A stretch of 37,546 nucleotides of DNA from Prevotellaceae bacterium UBA4336 (GCA_002394305.1 DGTM01000003.1:1-37546); one strand, 5' to 3'; positions 14,955 through 22,735 are shown, counted from the first letter of the stretch. Translations and numbers: made by a program. The notes: generated from the letters alone by a model not told the origin.

Positions 14955-16307
14955 TTAATTGTTTATAGGGTTTGTAATATGCTTTTGTCTCATTTTGCCT
15001 ACGGCCATGCTGACGGCGTCGAAGAGGAGGAAGATGAGCAGCGGCACAATGTACCAGCTCAGCAGTCCGACCGCAGTCTTCACCACGGATTTGCCCGGTG
15101 CTTCCTCTGCCACTCTGAGCTCCTGCTCTGCGGGGACGCTGCCTTCCTCAGCCGGCAGCACTTGCTGCTGCGCTTCCTTCAGGGGAAGTTGGAGCGGGTC
15201 GGGCAGCGCCGTGGGGGGCCACTTGCCGACAACCTTGCCGTCGTGCAGCAGGATGAGTCCCGGATTGGAGCGCACCATCGTCTTGAGCACCACGGCATCT
15301 GCCAGGCAGAAGGGGTACTCGGCGCCTGTCATCTCCTGCCAGAGGGCAATGGCCTGTTCGCCGCTCGAGGTGAGGCAGTAGAAGGCGCAACCCGTCTCGC
15401 GACTGTAGTCGTAGAGTGTAAACAGGCGGTCCATCACGCCATCGTCGGCCTTTTCGATGTAAGGCGCCACGAGCAGGAAGGTGTAGCCCGGGTCGAAGAG
15501 TATGGCTTCCGTAAGGTCTTCACCTGTCGCAGCGTCCTGTATGAACAGGTCCCCCACCCCACTGTGCTTCGCCTCGCCCGTCTGCACGGTACGCGAGTCA
15601 ACGAAGGTCCAGGTGCTGTCGGGGTAGTCTTCGAGGGTAAACTCGCGCTGCTGTCCGTCCTTCTCCAGGATGAACGTGGTGACGAAGCCGCCGGAGCCCT
15701 CCCGGTCGTCGGTCCAAGCCTGCCGGATGTCTGCGCCCACATGGTATGGACGGAAGTCGATGACCGGCAACCGCCAAAGGCAGTAGCCTGCCAAGAGGCT
15801 GGCGAAGACGAACGAATAGAGTGCCACTATCCACTGGCTTCTCCTTGACACGAAGCGGGGCAACGCGGTGCGGAAGTGGAAGACGACCGCAGCACAAGCC
15901 AGCAGCACGACGTTCTTTGCGAAGGTCTGCCAGTTGGTGAGCACGACAGCGTCGCCGAAGCAGCCGCAATCGGAGATAGGGTTGGTGACGGCAAGGTAGA
16001 GCGTCAGGGGCGTCACGACGAGCAGGAAGCAGAGCGACACCCACGATGCCAGGCGGCGACGAATGGCGAAGAGCTGATAGATGCCTATCAGGAACTCCGT
16101 CACGGCCAGCACGCAGGCCAGCACCAGCGGCAAGGCTTCGGGCAAGAGCCCGCTCATGCCGAAGGCCGAGGCATAGTCCTCTATCTTGTACTGTGTGCCG
16201 CGCGGGTCGATGAGCTTCACTGCTCCGGAGAACACGAAAGTCAGGCCGAGCAGCAGACGCATTGCGCCCGCCACGAGAATCACGACTTTGTGCCTGGAGA
16301 TGCTCAT
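14955..16307 (-). CDS. BT_3928-type DoxX/MauE-like membrane protein
   Basis: 450 residues. The N-terminal half has about five membrane helices of DoxX/MauE type (LLLGLTFVFSGAVKLIDPRGTQ, then VLACVLAVTEFLIGIYQLF, and ISDCGCFGDAV with a Cys-Gly-Cys motif seen in vitamin K epoxide/DoxX-like redox proteins). The C-terminal half is mostly soluble, ending in one more helix (LLSWYIVPLLIFLLFDAVSM) and a charged tail. The NCBI-style family name is BT_3928 family; its function is not established. Position next to tpiA and DUF1599 is conserved in Bacteroidales as I recall. A periplasmic redox or thiol role is possible. Confidence 0.85.
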   Translation of the reverse strand: MSISRHKVVILVAGAMRLLLGLTFVFSGAVKLIDPRGTQYKIEDYASAFGMSGLLPEALPLVLACVLAVTEFLIGIYQLFAIRRRLASWVSLCFLLVVTPLTLYLAVTNPISDCGCFGDAVVLTNWQTFAKNVVLLACAAVVFHFRTALPRFVSRRSQWIVALYSFVFASLLAGYCLWRLPVIDFRPYHVGADIRQAWTDDREGSGGFVTTFILEKDGQQREFTLEDYPDSTWTFVDSRTVQTGEAKHSGVGDLFIQDAATGEDLTEAILFDPGYTFLLVAPYIEKADDGVMDRLFTLYDYSRETGCAFYCLTSSGEQAIALWQEMTGAEYPFCLADAVVLKTMVRSNPGLILLHDGKVVGKWPPTALPDPLQLPLKEAQQQVLPAEEGSVPAEQELRVAEEAPGKSVVKTAVGLLSWYIVPLLIFLLFDAVSMAVGKMRQKHITNPINN

Positions 16308-16308
16308 G

Positions 16309-16875
16309 TTACTGGGGCGACCAAGCCGGCTTGTCTTCGCCGAAGGTCAGCTTTATCAGACCGAAGACAGCGTAGTTCAACATGTCCATATAGTTAGCGT
16401 CGATGCCCTCTGACACCAACGTGTCCCCGTGGAGGGACTCGATTTGTTTCGTACGGAAGACCTTCATGAGGATGAGGTCCGTGTAGCTGCTGATGCGCAT
16501 CATTCGCCAGGCTTCGTCGTAGTCGTGGTTCTTGCGCAGCATCAGCTGCAGCGCAGCCTGTGCATGGCGGTCGTAGGCGGCTATGGCCTCCTCGCGTGTC
16601 ATGTCGTCGGGCTTCTCGGAGTAGCCTTTCTCCAGCTGTATGAGTCCGATGACGGCGTAGTTGACGATGCCGATGAACTCGGGACGGATGCCTTCGTCGA
16701 CGAGCGTGACACCCTTCGTCTCGATGCTGCGGATGCGGTTTGCCTTGATGTATATCTGGTCGGTGAGCGACGAGGGACGCAGGATGCGCCAGGCAGCCCC
16801 GTAGTCGTGCAGTTTGCTGACGAACAGGGAGCGGCACTCGGCCATTATCTTCTCGAACTGTTGCTGGGTTTCCAT
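16309..16875 (-). CDS. DUF1599 domain-containing protein
   Basis: 188 residues built as two similar halves: KLHDYGAAWRILRPSSLTDQIYIKANRIRSIE (residues about 21-52) and KNHDYDEAWRMMRISSYTDLILMKVFRTKQIE (about 115-146) are clear internal duplicates, each followed by V-S/D-EGI and NYAVIGLIQLE. This is the DUF1599 arrangement; the fold is thought to be helical and nucleotide-related, with no proven function. First gene of the tpiA-folE operon, one base before the DoxX gene, with a promoter just upstream at 16896-16903. Confidence 0.88.
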   Translation of the reverse strand: METQQQFEKIMAECRSLFVSKLHDYGAAWRILRPSSLTDQIYIKANRIRSIETKGVTLVDEGIRPEFIGIVNYAVIGLIQLEKGYSEKPDDMTREEAIAAYDRHAQAALQLMLRKNHDYDEAWRMMRISSYTDLILMKVFRTKQIESLHGDTLVSEGIDANYMDMLNYAVFGLIKLTFGEDKPAWSPQ

Positions 16876-16895
16876 GCTTGTCTGCTAATTTTATG

Positions 16896-16903
16896 CAAAG
16901 GTA
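16896..16903 (-). promoter_or_regulatory. -7 box (TACCTTTG) of the DUF1599-folE operon
   Basis: TACCTTTG on the minus strand, 20 nt before the DUF1599 ATG. No clear TTG -33 element stands out upstream. Confidence 0.55.
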
Positions 16904-16934
16904 CTACATTATTTTTAATTAGGCGCATGTTTGG

Positions 16935-17774
16935 CTAAAAATGTTTGTCTGTTTGCTTCACCCAGTCGTCTATGAGGCGATATGCGATGGAGGAGGGGTC
17001 TGGCAGGTAGGGCAGCCGGTCGCGGGAGTACCAGCCGCCGTCGCTGAGTTCCTCGCGCTGCAGGGAGAGCTGGCCGGAGAGGTAGTCGGCCGTGAAGCCC
17101 ACCATGAGTCCGCAGGGATAGGGCCAGGGTTGTGAGCCGAAGTAGCGGATGTTGGTGATGTGCAGGCGTGTCTCCTCCCAGACCTCGCGCCGGACGCACT
17201 CCTCGAGCGTCTCGCCCGTCTCGACGAAGCCCGACACGAGTCCGTAGTGACGGTCGCGGAAGGTGTGGGCATGCACCATGAGAATCTCGTCGCCGCGCTG
17301 TATGCGGACGATGATAGCGGTGGCGAGGCTCGGCCAGAGTTCTTTGCCGCACTCGCAGCATTGCTTGCTGATTTCCGTCTGCCACTTCATCTGACCGCCG
17401 CAGACGCCGCAGAACTTATTGTTCTGATGGAAGTAGACCAGCTCGGCGCACTTGCCGGCAAGCTGATAGTCGTCGGGCGGCAGGATGTGGAATGTCTTGC
17501 GCAACGGCACCATCTGCAGGTCGGGGCGGTCGGTGACGGGGGAGGATAACAGGCCAACAACGGCCCCCTCCCCGCTCCCCCTTTGGGGGAGTGCCACATT
17601 CCCGCTGCCCTGCCGCCTCGAAGCACTCCCCCAAAGGGGGAGCAGGGAGGGGGCAAGCGTTGTGACGACCTCCCAGGGCTTCAGTTCGATGGGCGGTTCG
17701 TCGCCGCGGGGGATGGTGCCTTCTTTGGTGAGAAGAATGTCGCCTTGGCAGAAGAGGAAATACTTGAAATTCAT
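16935..17774 (-). CDS. nudC: NADH pyrophosphatase (Nudix), with palindrome-encoded insertion
   Basis: 279 residues. A zinc ribbon (Cys122, Cys125, Cys139 or Cys140, Cys142) is followed by a Nudix box starting at Gly182 (GFVETGETLEECVRREVWEE) and the NudC signature SQPWPYP at 214-220. It hydrolyses NAD(H), or de-caps NAD-RNA, in the cytoplasm. Residues 41-71 are encoded by a GC-rich palindromic unit (17563-17654), giving SLLPLWGS...ALPQRGSGEGA in the N-terminal domain, ahead of the zinc ribbon. The start codon lies within an AT-rich repeat (17767-17865) that separates it from pgm by 93 bp. I see no other start that keeps MNFKYFLFCQGDILL, which looks native from Phe3 onward. Confidence 0.92.
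   Translation of the reverse strand: MNFKYFLFCQGDILLTKEGTIPRGDEPPIELKPWEVVTTLAPSLLPLWGSASRRQGSGNVALPQRGSGEGAVVGLLSSPVTDRPDLQMVPLRKTFHILPPDDYQLAGKCAELVYFHQNNKFCGVCGGQMKWQTEISKQCCECGKELWPSLATAIIVRIQRGDEILMVHAHTFRDRHYGLVSGFVETGETLEECVRREVWEETRLHITNIRYFGSQPWPYPCGLMVGFTADYLSGQLSLQREELSDGGWYSRDRLPYLPDPSSIAYRLIDDWVKQTDKHF
17563..17654. repeat. GC-rich palindromic unit inside nudC
   Basis: Left arm 17563-17594 and right arm 17623-17654 are 32-bp inverted repeats with one mismatch. Each arm contains CTCCCCCTTTGGGGGAG. The 28-bp centre contains ATTCCCGCTG, also found (inverted) in the centre of the ribD unit at 22083-22186. The nudC frame stays open through it. Confidence 0.88.
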
Positions 17775-17865
17775 AATTCATAATTCATAATTCACAATTC
17801 TCCTTGCCCCGCAAGATTAGGCATGGCGAAAGAATTATGAATTATGAATTGATAATTGTGAATTG
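17767..17865. repeat. AT-rich inverted-repeat element between pgm and nudC
   Basis: Arms 17767-17800 and 17832-17865, made of AATTCATAATTC-type units, are imperfect reverse complements. The 31-bp core includes CTTGCCCCGCAAG. The element touches both genes: it holds the nudC ATG and ends 2 bp before the pgm stop codon. Same family as 2745-2839. Confidence 0.72.
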
Positions 17866-17867
17866 AT

Positions 17868-19610
17868 TTACAGCCTCATCGACTTCTTTATCTCCTCGAC
17901 TTTGGCCTTTGCCTTCTCTACGCAGGATGCATAGCAGTTGGGGCAACCCATCGTGTCCTTCACCTCGAGGTAGAACTTTATCTTGGGCTCGGTGCCGCTG
18001 GGACGGACGCTGACCTTCGTGCCGTCCTCGCAGAAGTACTGCAGGACGTTGCTTGTGGCAGGCATGTCGAGGTCGAACACGTTGCCTTCGCCGTCGCGTG
18101 CCTTCAGGGTCTTGAAGTCTTTGGCAAGGACGACCTTGCTGCCTGCTATCTCGGTGATGGGGTTCTGACGGAAGTCTTCCATCATGGCCTTTATCTCGTC
18201 GGCACCGCTCTTGCCGGGCTTGACGACGTTGATGGTATGCTCGTAGCTGAAGCCGTACTCGAGGTAAATCTGCATGAGGAGGTCGTAGAGCGTCATGCCA
18301 TTGTCGCGGGCCCATGCTGCGATCTCGCAGATGAGGCAGATGGAGGCCGGGGCGTCCTTGTCGCGCACCTTGTCGAAGGGCAGGAAGCCGAAGCTCTCCT
18401 CGCCGCCGCCGATGTACTTCTGCTTGCCTTCGCTGATGGCTATCTCGCGGGCAATCCACTTGAAGCCTGTGTAGCAGTCGCGCAGCTCGATGTTGTTCTT
18501 CTTTGCCATCTCGGTGATGACTTCGGTGGTGACGATGGTCTTGACGAGGAAGTCGGTGGGCTTGAGCTGTCCGAGGGCAATCTTGTTCTTGATGATGTAG
18601 TAGCAGAACATCATGCACGTCTGGTTGCCGTTGATGATGGTCCACTCGCCCTTATTGTCGCGGCAGACGATGGCGAGGCGGTCGGCGTCGGGGTCGGTGG
18701 CTACGACGAGGTCGGCATTGAGTTTCGTGCCGAGTTTCATGCCGAGGGTCATGGCCTCTGCGTTCTCGGGATTGGGGCTGACGACGGTGGGGAAGTTGCC
18801 GTCGACCACCATCTGCTCGGGCACGACGTGTATGTTCTGGAAGCCCCAGCTGCGCAGGCAGAGCGGCACGATGACGCGGCCTGTGCCGTGCATGGCGCTG
18901 TAGACGATGTTGAGGTCCTTCTGTCGGAGAATGACGTCCTGGTCTATCATGGCCTCCTTGACGGCTGTCATGTAGTCGTAGTCCATCTCGCCGCCGATGA
19001 TTTCGATGAGGTCGGGATTGCCCTGGAACTTCACGTCCTCGATGCGCACCTTGTTCACCTCGTCGATGATGCCTTTGTCATGCGGGGCCAGCACCTGTGC
19101 GCCGTCCTCCCAATAGGCTTTGTAGCCGTTGTATTCCTTGGGGTTGTGCGAGGCTGTGACGTTCACGCCAGCCTTTGCGCCGAGCTGACGGATGGCGAAG
19201 CTGACCTCGGGCGTGGGGCGAAGGCTCTCGAAGAGATACACCTTGATGCCGTTGGCCGAGAAGATGTTGGCTACGGTCTCTGCGAAGAGGCGTCCGTTGT
19301 TGCGGCAGTCGTGGCAAACGACAACGGAGGCTTTCTCCGTCCCCTCCAAGGTCTTTTTGATGTAGTTGGCAAAGCCTTGTGTAGCCATGCCCACGATGTA
19401 CTTGTTCATGCGGTTGGTGCCTGCGCCCATGATGCCGCGCAGTCCGCCTGTACCGAACTCCAGGTTCTGGTAGAAAGCGTCCACGAGGGCGGTCTTGTCC
19501 TCGTTCTCCATCATGGCCTTTATCTCGGCCTTTGTCTCTGCGTCGTAGTAGGGGGAGTCGAGCCAGGCCTGTGCCTTGGCTTCACATTCTTTGATGAGTT
19601 GTAAGTCCAT
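17868..19610 (-). CDS. Phosphoglucomutase/phosphomannomutase (phospho-sugar mutase)
   Basis: 580 residues, the length of the bacterial PgcA-like alpha-D-phosphohexomutases. Signatures: FGTGGLRGIMGAGTNRMN near residue 52, the phosphoserine loop VTASHNPKEYNGYK with Ser154, the Mg-binding ATDPDADRLAI about residue 306, the sugar-binding GGGEESFGF about residue 400, and a phosphate-binding VRPSGTEPKIKFYL near the C-terminus. It interconverts glucose 1- and 6-phosphate (or the mannose equivalents) for glycogen and cell-wall precursors. It has its own -7 box at 19649-19656 and is followed by an AT-rich repeat and nudC on the same strand. Confidence 0.94.
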   Translation of the reverse strand: MDLQLIKECEAKAQAWLDSPYYDAETKAEIKAMMENEDKTALVDAFYQNLEFGTGGLRGIMGAGTNRMNKYIVGMATQGFANYIKKTLEGTEKASVVVCHDCRNNGRLFAETVANIFSANGIKVYLFESLRPTPEVSFAIRQLGAKAGVNVTASHNPKEYNGYKAYWEDGAQVLAPHDKGIIDEVNKVRIEDVKFQGNPDLIEIIGGEMDYDYMTAVKEAMIDQDVILRQKDLNIVYSAMHGTGRVIVPLCLRSWGFQNIHVVPEQMVVDGNFPTVVSPNPENAEAMTLGMKLGTKLNADLVVATDPDADRLAIVCRDNKGEWTIINGNQTCMMFCYYIIKNKIALGQLKPTDFLVKTIVTTEVITEMAKKNNIELRDCYTGFKWIAREIAISEGKQKYIGGGEESFGFLPFDKVRDKDAPASICLICEIAAWARDNGMTLYDLLMQIYLEYGFSYEHTINVVKPGKSGADEIKAMMEDFRQNPITEIAGSKVVLAKDFKTLKARDGEGNVFDLDMPATSNVLQYFCEDGTKVSVRPSGTEPKIKFYLEVKDTMGCPNCYASCVEKAKAKVEEIKKSMRL

Positions 19611-19648
19611 TGTTGTAATACGTTTAATATGTACTTGATATTATGGTG

Positions 19649-19656
19649 CAAAGATA
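19649..19656 (-). promoter_or_regulatory. -7 box (TATCTTTG) of the phosphoglucomutase gene
   Basis: TATCTTTG on the minus strand, 38 nt before the ATG, fits TAnnTTTG. The -33 element is unclear. Confidence 0.55.
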
Positions 19657-19689
19657 CGAAAAGATTAGCACATAAGCACTATGAATAGT

Positions 19690-20178
19690 GAATTATTTTT
19701 GTTTCTTCTCGGTTTTCGGCCAGCAGGAGGCGGAATCAAAGGCACTTCTTTAGCCTCGGAGACGCAGGTTGAGCGAGGTGATTCACGGCACACGATTGTC
19801 TTGAAAGTTCGCAGTTTTTGGCCTCTGAGAATAGCGTATTTGAGGCCAACCTTCGGCGAGGCTGCAAATACGCGATTTTTGAGCAAGGAGACACAAGCAT
19901 GATTGCCAGCACCTTACAAAGAAGAGGGCCAAGAAAAAGCACGGAATTTACATTTGTAAAGCGTGTTTTGAGGCCAAAAAGCACACGTCTAATCGGGGAA
20001 AAGCACGCGTGCTTCCGGCAGAAGAGCCTAACGCTTTTTGGAGGAACGGCACGGCGCGTCGGCAAAAAGTGCGTTTTTCGTCGGTTCGGGAGGCACAGAT
20101 GGAGACAATTTACGCTATTTCGTTCCGAAACGCGCACCAAGTTTTGTAGTCATTCTTCCGCGTCTCCGAGGCCCGCCG
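19690..20178. other. Gene-free, palindrome-rich region between pgm and recX
   Basis: No reading frame here resembles a known protein. The stretch is dense in inverted repeats: TTGGCCTC/GAGGCCAA (19818-19825, 19842-19849), GCGTATTTG/CAAATACGC (19834-19842, 19865-19873) and the perfect palindrome AAGCACGCGTGCTT (20001-20014). The segment 20003-20040 resembles, in degraded form, the 22-bp tandem repeat found at 32253 and 37495 (shared AAGAGCCTA). It could be a graveyard of repeats or a structured RNA; I cannot decide. Confidence 0.4.
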
Positions 20179-20649
20179 TCAGAGGCCGAGGTGGTCGTCG
20201 ACGGCATCCAGGACGAGCGCCATCTCGAAGCCTCGGGAAAGCAGGTGCCGCACGAGTTTGCCCTTGCGCTGGTACGTGTCCGCGTCGTGCAGGGTGCGGT
20301 CCTTCTGCCGGAGCGCTTCCCGGAGCGCCTCGGCGTACGCCTCATCGGAAATCTCGGCCAGTCCTTCCTCTATCTCCTTAGCGTCCAGACGCATGTGGCG
20401 GAGCATCTGCGCTATCTTCACCCTGCCCCAATGGTTGTAGCAGAACTTGTCGTGAGCATAGGCGCGGCAGAAGCGACCGTCGTCGATGAAATGCTCTGCC
20501 GTGAGGCGCTCGATGATGCTGTCGGCATCGTCGTCGGGGATGCCCCACGAAGACAGCTTCTCCCGTATCTGAGCGGAACAGTATTCGCTGCCGCTGCAAA
20601 GGCTCGCAGCCCGCCCGAGAGCCTGTTCTTTCGTCATTTCTCCTTTCAT
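20179..20649 (-). CDS. recX: Regulatory protein RecX
   Basis: 156 residues, the usual length. Three helical repeat modules are visible: SEYCSAQIREKLSSWGI with IIERLTAEHFIDDGRFCRAYAHDKF (module 1), WGRVKIAQMLRHMRLDAKEIEEGL (module 2) and a C-terminal KGKLVRHLLSRGFEMALVLDAV (module 3). RecX binds RecA filaments and limits recombinase activity. Its ATG overlaps the prmC stop by 4 bases (ATGA), so it is translationally coupled to prmC. Confidence 0.9.
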   Translation of the reverse strand: MKGEMTKEQALGRAASLCSGSEYCSAQIREKLSSWGIPDDDADSIIERLTAEHFIDDGRFCRAYAHDKFCYNHWGRVKIAQMLRHMRLDAKEIEEGLAEISDEAYAEALREALRQKDRTLHDADTYQRKGKLVRHLLSRGFEMALVLDAVDDHLGL

Positions 20650-21548
20650 GGTTGTTGTTCTTTGCTATGCACTCTCCTCAGTCGGCCCATGGCGAAGCGG
20701 TCTGCGCCGAACTGGTCCTTGCCGACCTCCACGTCCTCGTATCCGCGCCGGCGCAGGAGTTCGCCCACCTGATGGCAGTACAGCCTGTTGGTCTCGAAGA
20801 GGAGCCAGCCGCCGTCGGCCAGGTGCCGGAGCCCGTAGTCGGCTATGGCGCGGTAGAAGAGCAACGGGTCGTCGTCGGGGACAAAGAGGGCCAGATGCGG
20901 CTCGTGGAGCAGGACATTGTCGTCCATCCCAAGGGCTTCGCTCTGACAGACGTAGGGCGGGTTGCTGACGATGGCAAGGAACCCCCGGCCTCCTTTAGGG
21001 GGAGAACCGGTTCCTGTCGGCGAAGTATCTCCCCCTAAAGGGGGCCGGGGGGTCCTTACATCCTGCTTCACAAACTCCACCTCCGCGCCGAGCCGCTCGG
21101 CATTCTGCCGGGCTATGCGCAGGGCATCGTCGGAGACATCGATGGCCGACACACGGTAGCCGTCGAGAGCCAGCGTAATGGCAATGCAGCCGCTGCCCGT
21201 CCCCACGTCGAGCACCGTGCTCCCCGCCGGAACATGCTGCCGCACGAGCTCGACCAACTGCTGCGTCTCGGGCCTCGGGATAAGCACGCCCGGACCGACG
21301 AGAAACGTGCGTCCGCAGAACTCCTCACAGCCCAAAACGTACTGCACCGGCTCGCCATTAGCCACTCTTTCAATAATAATTTCCAGTTCGGCTTTGTCGT
21401 TTGCCGATAATGTCGTATCTTTGCCAAGAAGAATGTCCGTGCGCGACAGGCCGAACCGCTGCTGCATGATGAGTTCATAGAGTGCCCGGGCCTCGCCGTC
21501 GGCGTATCTCTGCCGTAACCTCTGCAATGCTTTCATGCTCCTATTCAC
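20646..21548 (-). CDS. prmC: Peptide chain release factor N5-glutamine methyltransferase, with palindrome-encoded insertion
   Basis: 300 residues. The N-terminal helical domain is followed by the SAM-binding motif DVGTGSGC (residues 114-121) and the catalytic NPPY (196-199). It methylates the GGQ glutamine of release factors 1 and 2. Residues 165-191 (TPRPPLGGDTSPTGTGSPPKGG and neighbours) are encoded by a GC-rich palindromic unit at 20978-21055, placed directly before the strand that leads into NPPY. The unit is 78 bp, so it adds exactly 26 codons. A -7 box lies 11 nt before the start. Operon with recX. Confidence 0.93.
   Translation of the reverse strand: MNRSMKALQRLRQRYADGEARALYELIMQQRFGLSRTDILLGKDTTLSANDKAELEIIIERVANGEPVQYVLGCEEFCGRTFLVGPGVLIPRPETQQLVELVRQHVPAGSTVLDVGTGSGCIAITLALDGYRVSAIDVSDDALRIARQNAERLGAEVEFVKQDVRTPRPPLGGDTSPTGTGSPPKGGRGFLAIVSNPPYVCQSEALGMDDNVLLHEPHLALFVPDDDPLLFYRAIADYGLRHLADGGWLLFETNRLYCHQVGELLRRRGYEDVEVGKDQFGADRFAMGRLRRVHSKEQQP
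20978..21055. repeat. GC-rich palindromic unit inside prmC
   Basis: Arms 20978-21005 and 21028-21055 are 28-bp inverted repeats with two mismatches, each with an internal palindrome of the CCCCCTTTAGGGGG type. The centre is 22 bp. Total 78 bp, a multiple of three. Confidence 0.87.
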
Positions 21549-21559
21549 GATTTCCGGGA

Positions 21560-21567
21560 CAAAGGTA
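21560..21567 (-). promoter_or_regulatory. -7 box (TACCTTTG) of prmC-recX
   Basis: TACCTTTG on the minus strand ends 11 nt before the prmC ATG, implying a very short leader. The upstream -33 position falls in the AT-rich repeat at 21574-21606. Confidence 0.55.
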
Positions 21568-21573
21568 CGAAGA

Positions 21574-21606
21574 AATTATGAATTATGAATTATGAATTAT
21601 GAATTA
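21574..21606. repeat. Four AATTATGA units between prmC and ribD
   Basis: Four head-to-tail 8-bp AATTATGA units. The third contributes the ATG used here as ribD start (21592). It is a single arm of the repeat family seen at 2745 and 17767, without a matching inverted arm. Confidence 0.75.
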
Positions 21607-22662
21607 AAATACATGTTCCGCTGCATCCAGCTGGCCCGCTGCGGGGAAGCCGGCGCAGCCCCCAACCCGATGGTGGGCGCCGTCATCGTATGCGACGGGC
21701 GCATCATAGGCGAAGGCTACCACCGCCGCTGCGGAGGTCCGCACGCCGAGGTGAATGCCATCGCCAGCGTCCGCGACAAGCAACTGCTGCGCCGCAGCAC
21801 CATCTACGTCAGCCTGGAGCCCTGCGCACACTTCGGCAAGACACCCCCCTGCGCCGACCTCATCGTCCGGAGCGGCATCCCGCGCGTCGTCATCGGCTGC
21901 ACCGACCCCTTTGCCAAAGTCAACGGGCTGGGCATCAAGAAGCTTCGCGACGCCGGGTGCGAAGTGGAGGTAGGCGTCCTGGAGCAGGAGTGCCGCCACC
22001 TGAACCGCCGCTTCTTCACCTTCCACCAGCAGCGCCGACCCTGGATCACCCTCAAGTGGGCACAAAGCACGGACCACTATATAAGCCCCCTCCCCGCTCC
22101 CCCTTTGGGGGAGTGCCACAATGCCGCCGCCCCTCTGTTCAGCGGGAATGAAGCACTCCCCCAAAGGGGGAGCGGGGAGGGGGCTTTTTTCTCCAATCCC
22201 CTGACGCAGACTCTCGTCCACCGCCTGCGGGCAAGGCACCAGGCCATCCTCGTCGGCACCCGCACAGCCATCGTCGACAATCCGTCCCTCACCACACGCC
22301 TCTGGCCGGGACCCAACCCCCTGCGCCTCACCATCGACCGCCACAACAGCCTGCCCACCACCCTTCACCTCAAGGACGGCAGCGTGCCCACCATCGTTTA
22401 CACGCACGAAACCATCCCGGAAATCCTCGACGACCTCTACCGGCGCGGCATACAAAGCCTCCTCGTGGAAGGCGGAGCACAACTGCTGCAAAGCTTCATC
22501 GACGCCGGACTGTGGGACGAGGCACGCATCGAGACCGCTCCCTTCAGCCTCGGCAACGGTGTCGCAGCACCCGCCCTCACGGACGCCCTGCTGCAGGACA
22601 GCGAGGACTATGGCGGACAACTCCTGCAACACTACGCCCACACCCCGAAAGAAACCTCATAA
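21592..22662 (+). CDS. ribD: Bifunctional riboflavin deaminase/reductase RibD, with palindrome-encoded insertion
   Basis: 356 residues. The N-terminal deaminase has PNPMVGAVIV, the zinc ligands His51 (HAEV, with catalytic Glu53), Cys78 and Cys87 (PCAHFGKTPPC). The C-terminal reductase has ILVGTRTAIVDNPSLTTR and LLVEGGAQLLQSF. It makes 5-amino-6-ribitylamino-uracil phosphate in riboflavin synthesis. Residues about 165-198 (PLPAPPLGECH...ALPQRGSGEGA) are encoded by a palindromic unit (22083-22186) at the junction of the two domains. The start ATG is part of an AATTATGA repeat; an internal ATG (21613, MFRCIQLAR) is the alternative. Familiar homologues read xxKYMRRCIQLA, so the repeat-derived start seems the used one. 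Confidence 0.93.
   Translation: MNYELKYMFRCIQLARCGEAGAAPNPMVGAVIVCDGRIIGEGYHRRCGGPHAEVNAIASVRDKQLLRRSTIYVSLEPCAHFGKTPPCADLIVRSGIPRVVIGCTDPFAKVNGLGIKKLRDAGCEVEVGVLEQECRHLNRRFFTFHQQRRPWITLKWAQSTDHYISPLPAPPLGECHNAAAPLFSGNEALPQRGSGEGAFFSNPLTQTLVHRLRARHQAILVGTRTAIVDNPSLTTRLWPGPNPLRLTIDRHNSLPTTLHLKDGSVPTIVYTHETIPEILDDLYRRGIQSLLVEGGAQLLQSFIDAGLWDEARIETAPFSLGNGVAAPALTDALLQDSEDYGGQLLQHYAHTPKETS
22083..22186. repeat. GC-rich palindromic unit inside ribD
   Basis: Arms 22084-22116 and 22153-22185 are perfect 33-bp inverted repeats, extendable by one base pair. Each arm contains CTCCCCCTTTGGGGGAG. The centre is 36 bp. Arms are almost identical to those in nudC (17563-17654). The ribD frame is open throughout. 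Confidence 0.92.
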
Positions 22663-22735
22663 AGTGTTACACAGAGCGCCCCAAACCCTAATTTAACTTA
22701 AAACAAGTCCCTGTTCCCCATTTAATTCTTAATAA

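Noticed and set aside
18237..19604. Long plus-strand frame opposite phosphoglucomutase
   Set aside because: Antisense to a complete mutase with all signature motifs; no domain recognisable.
19690..20178. tRNA or small known RNA in the gene-free gap
   Set aside because: No cloverleaf, anticodon arm or T-loop sequence was found; only repeats are visible.
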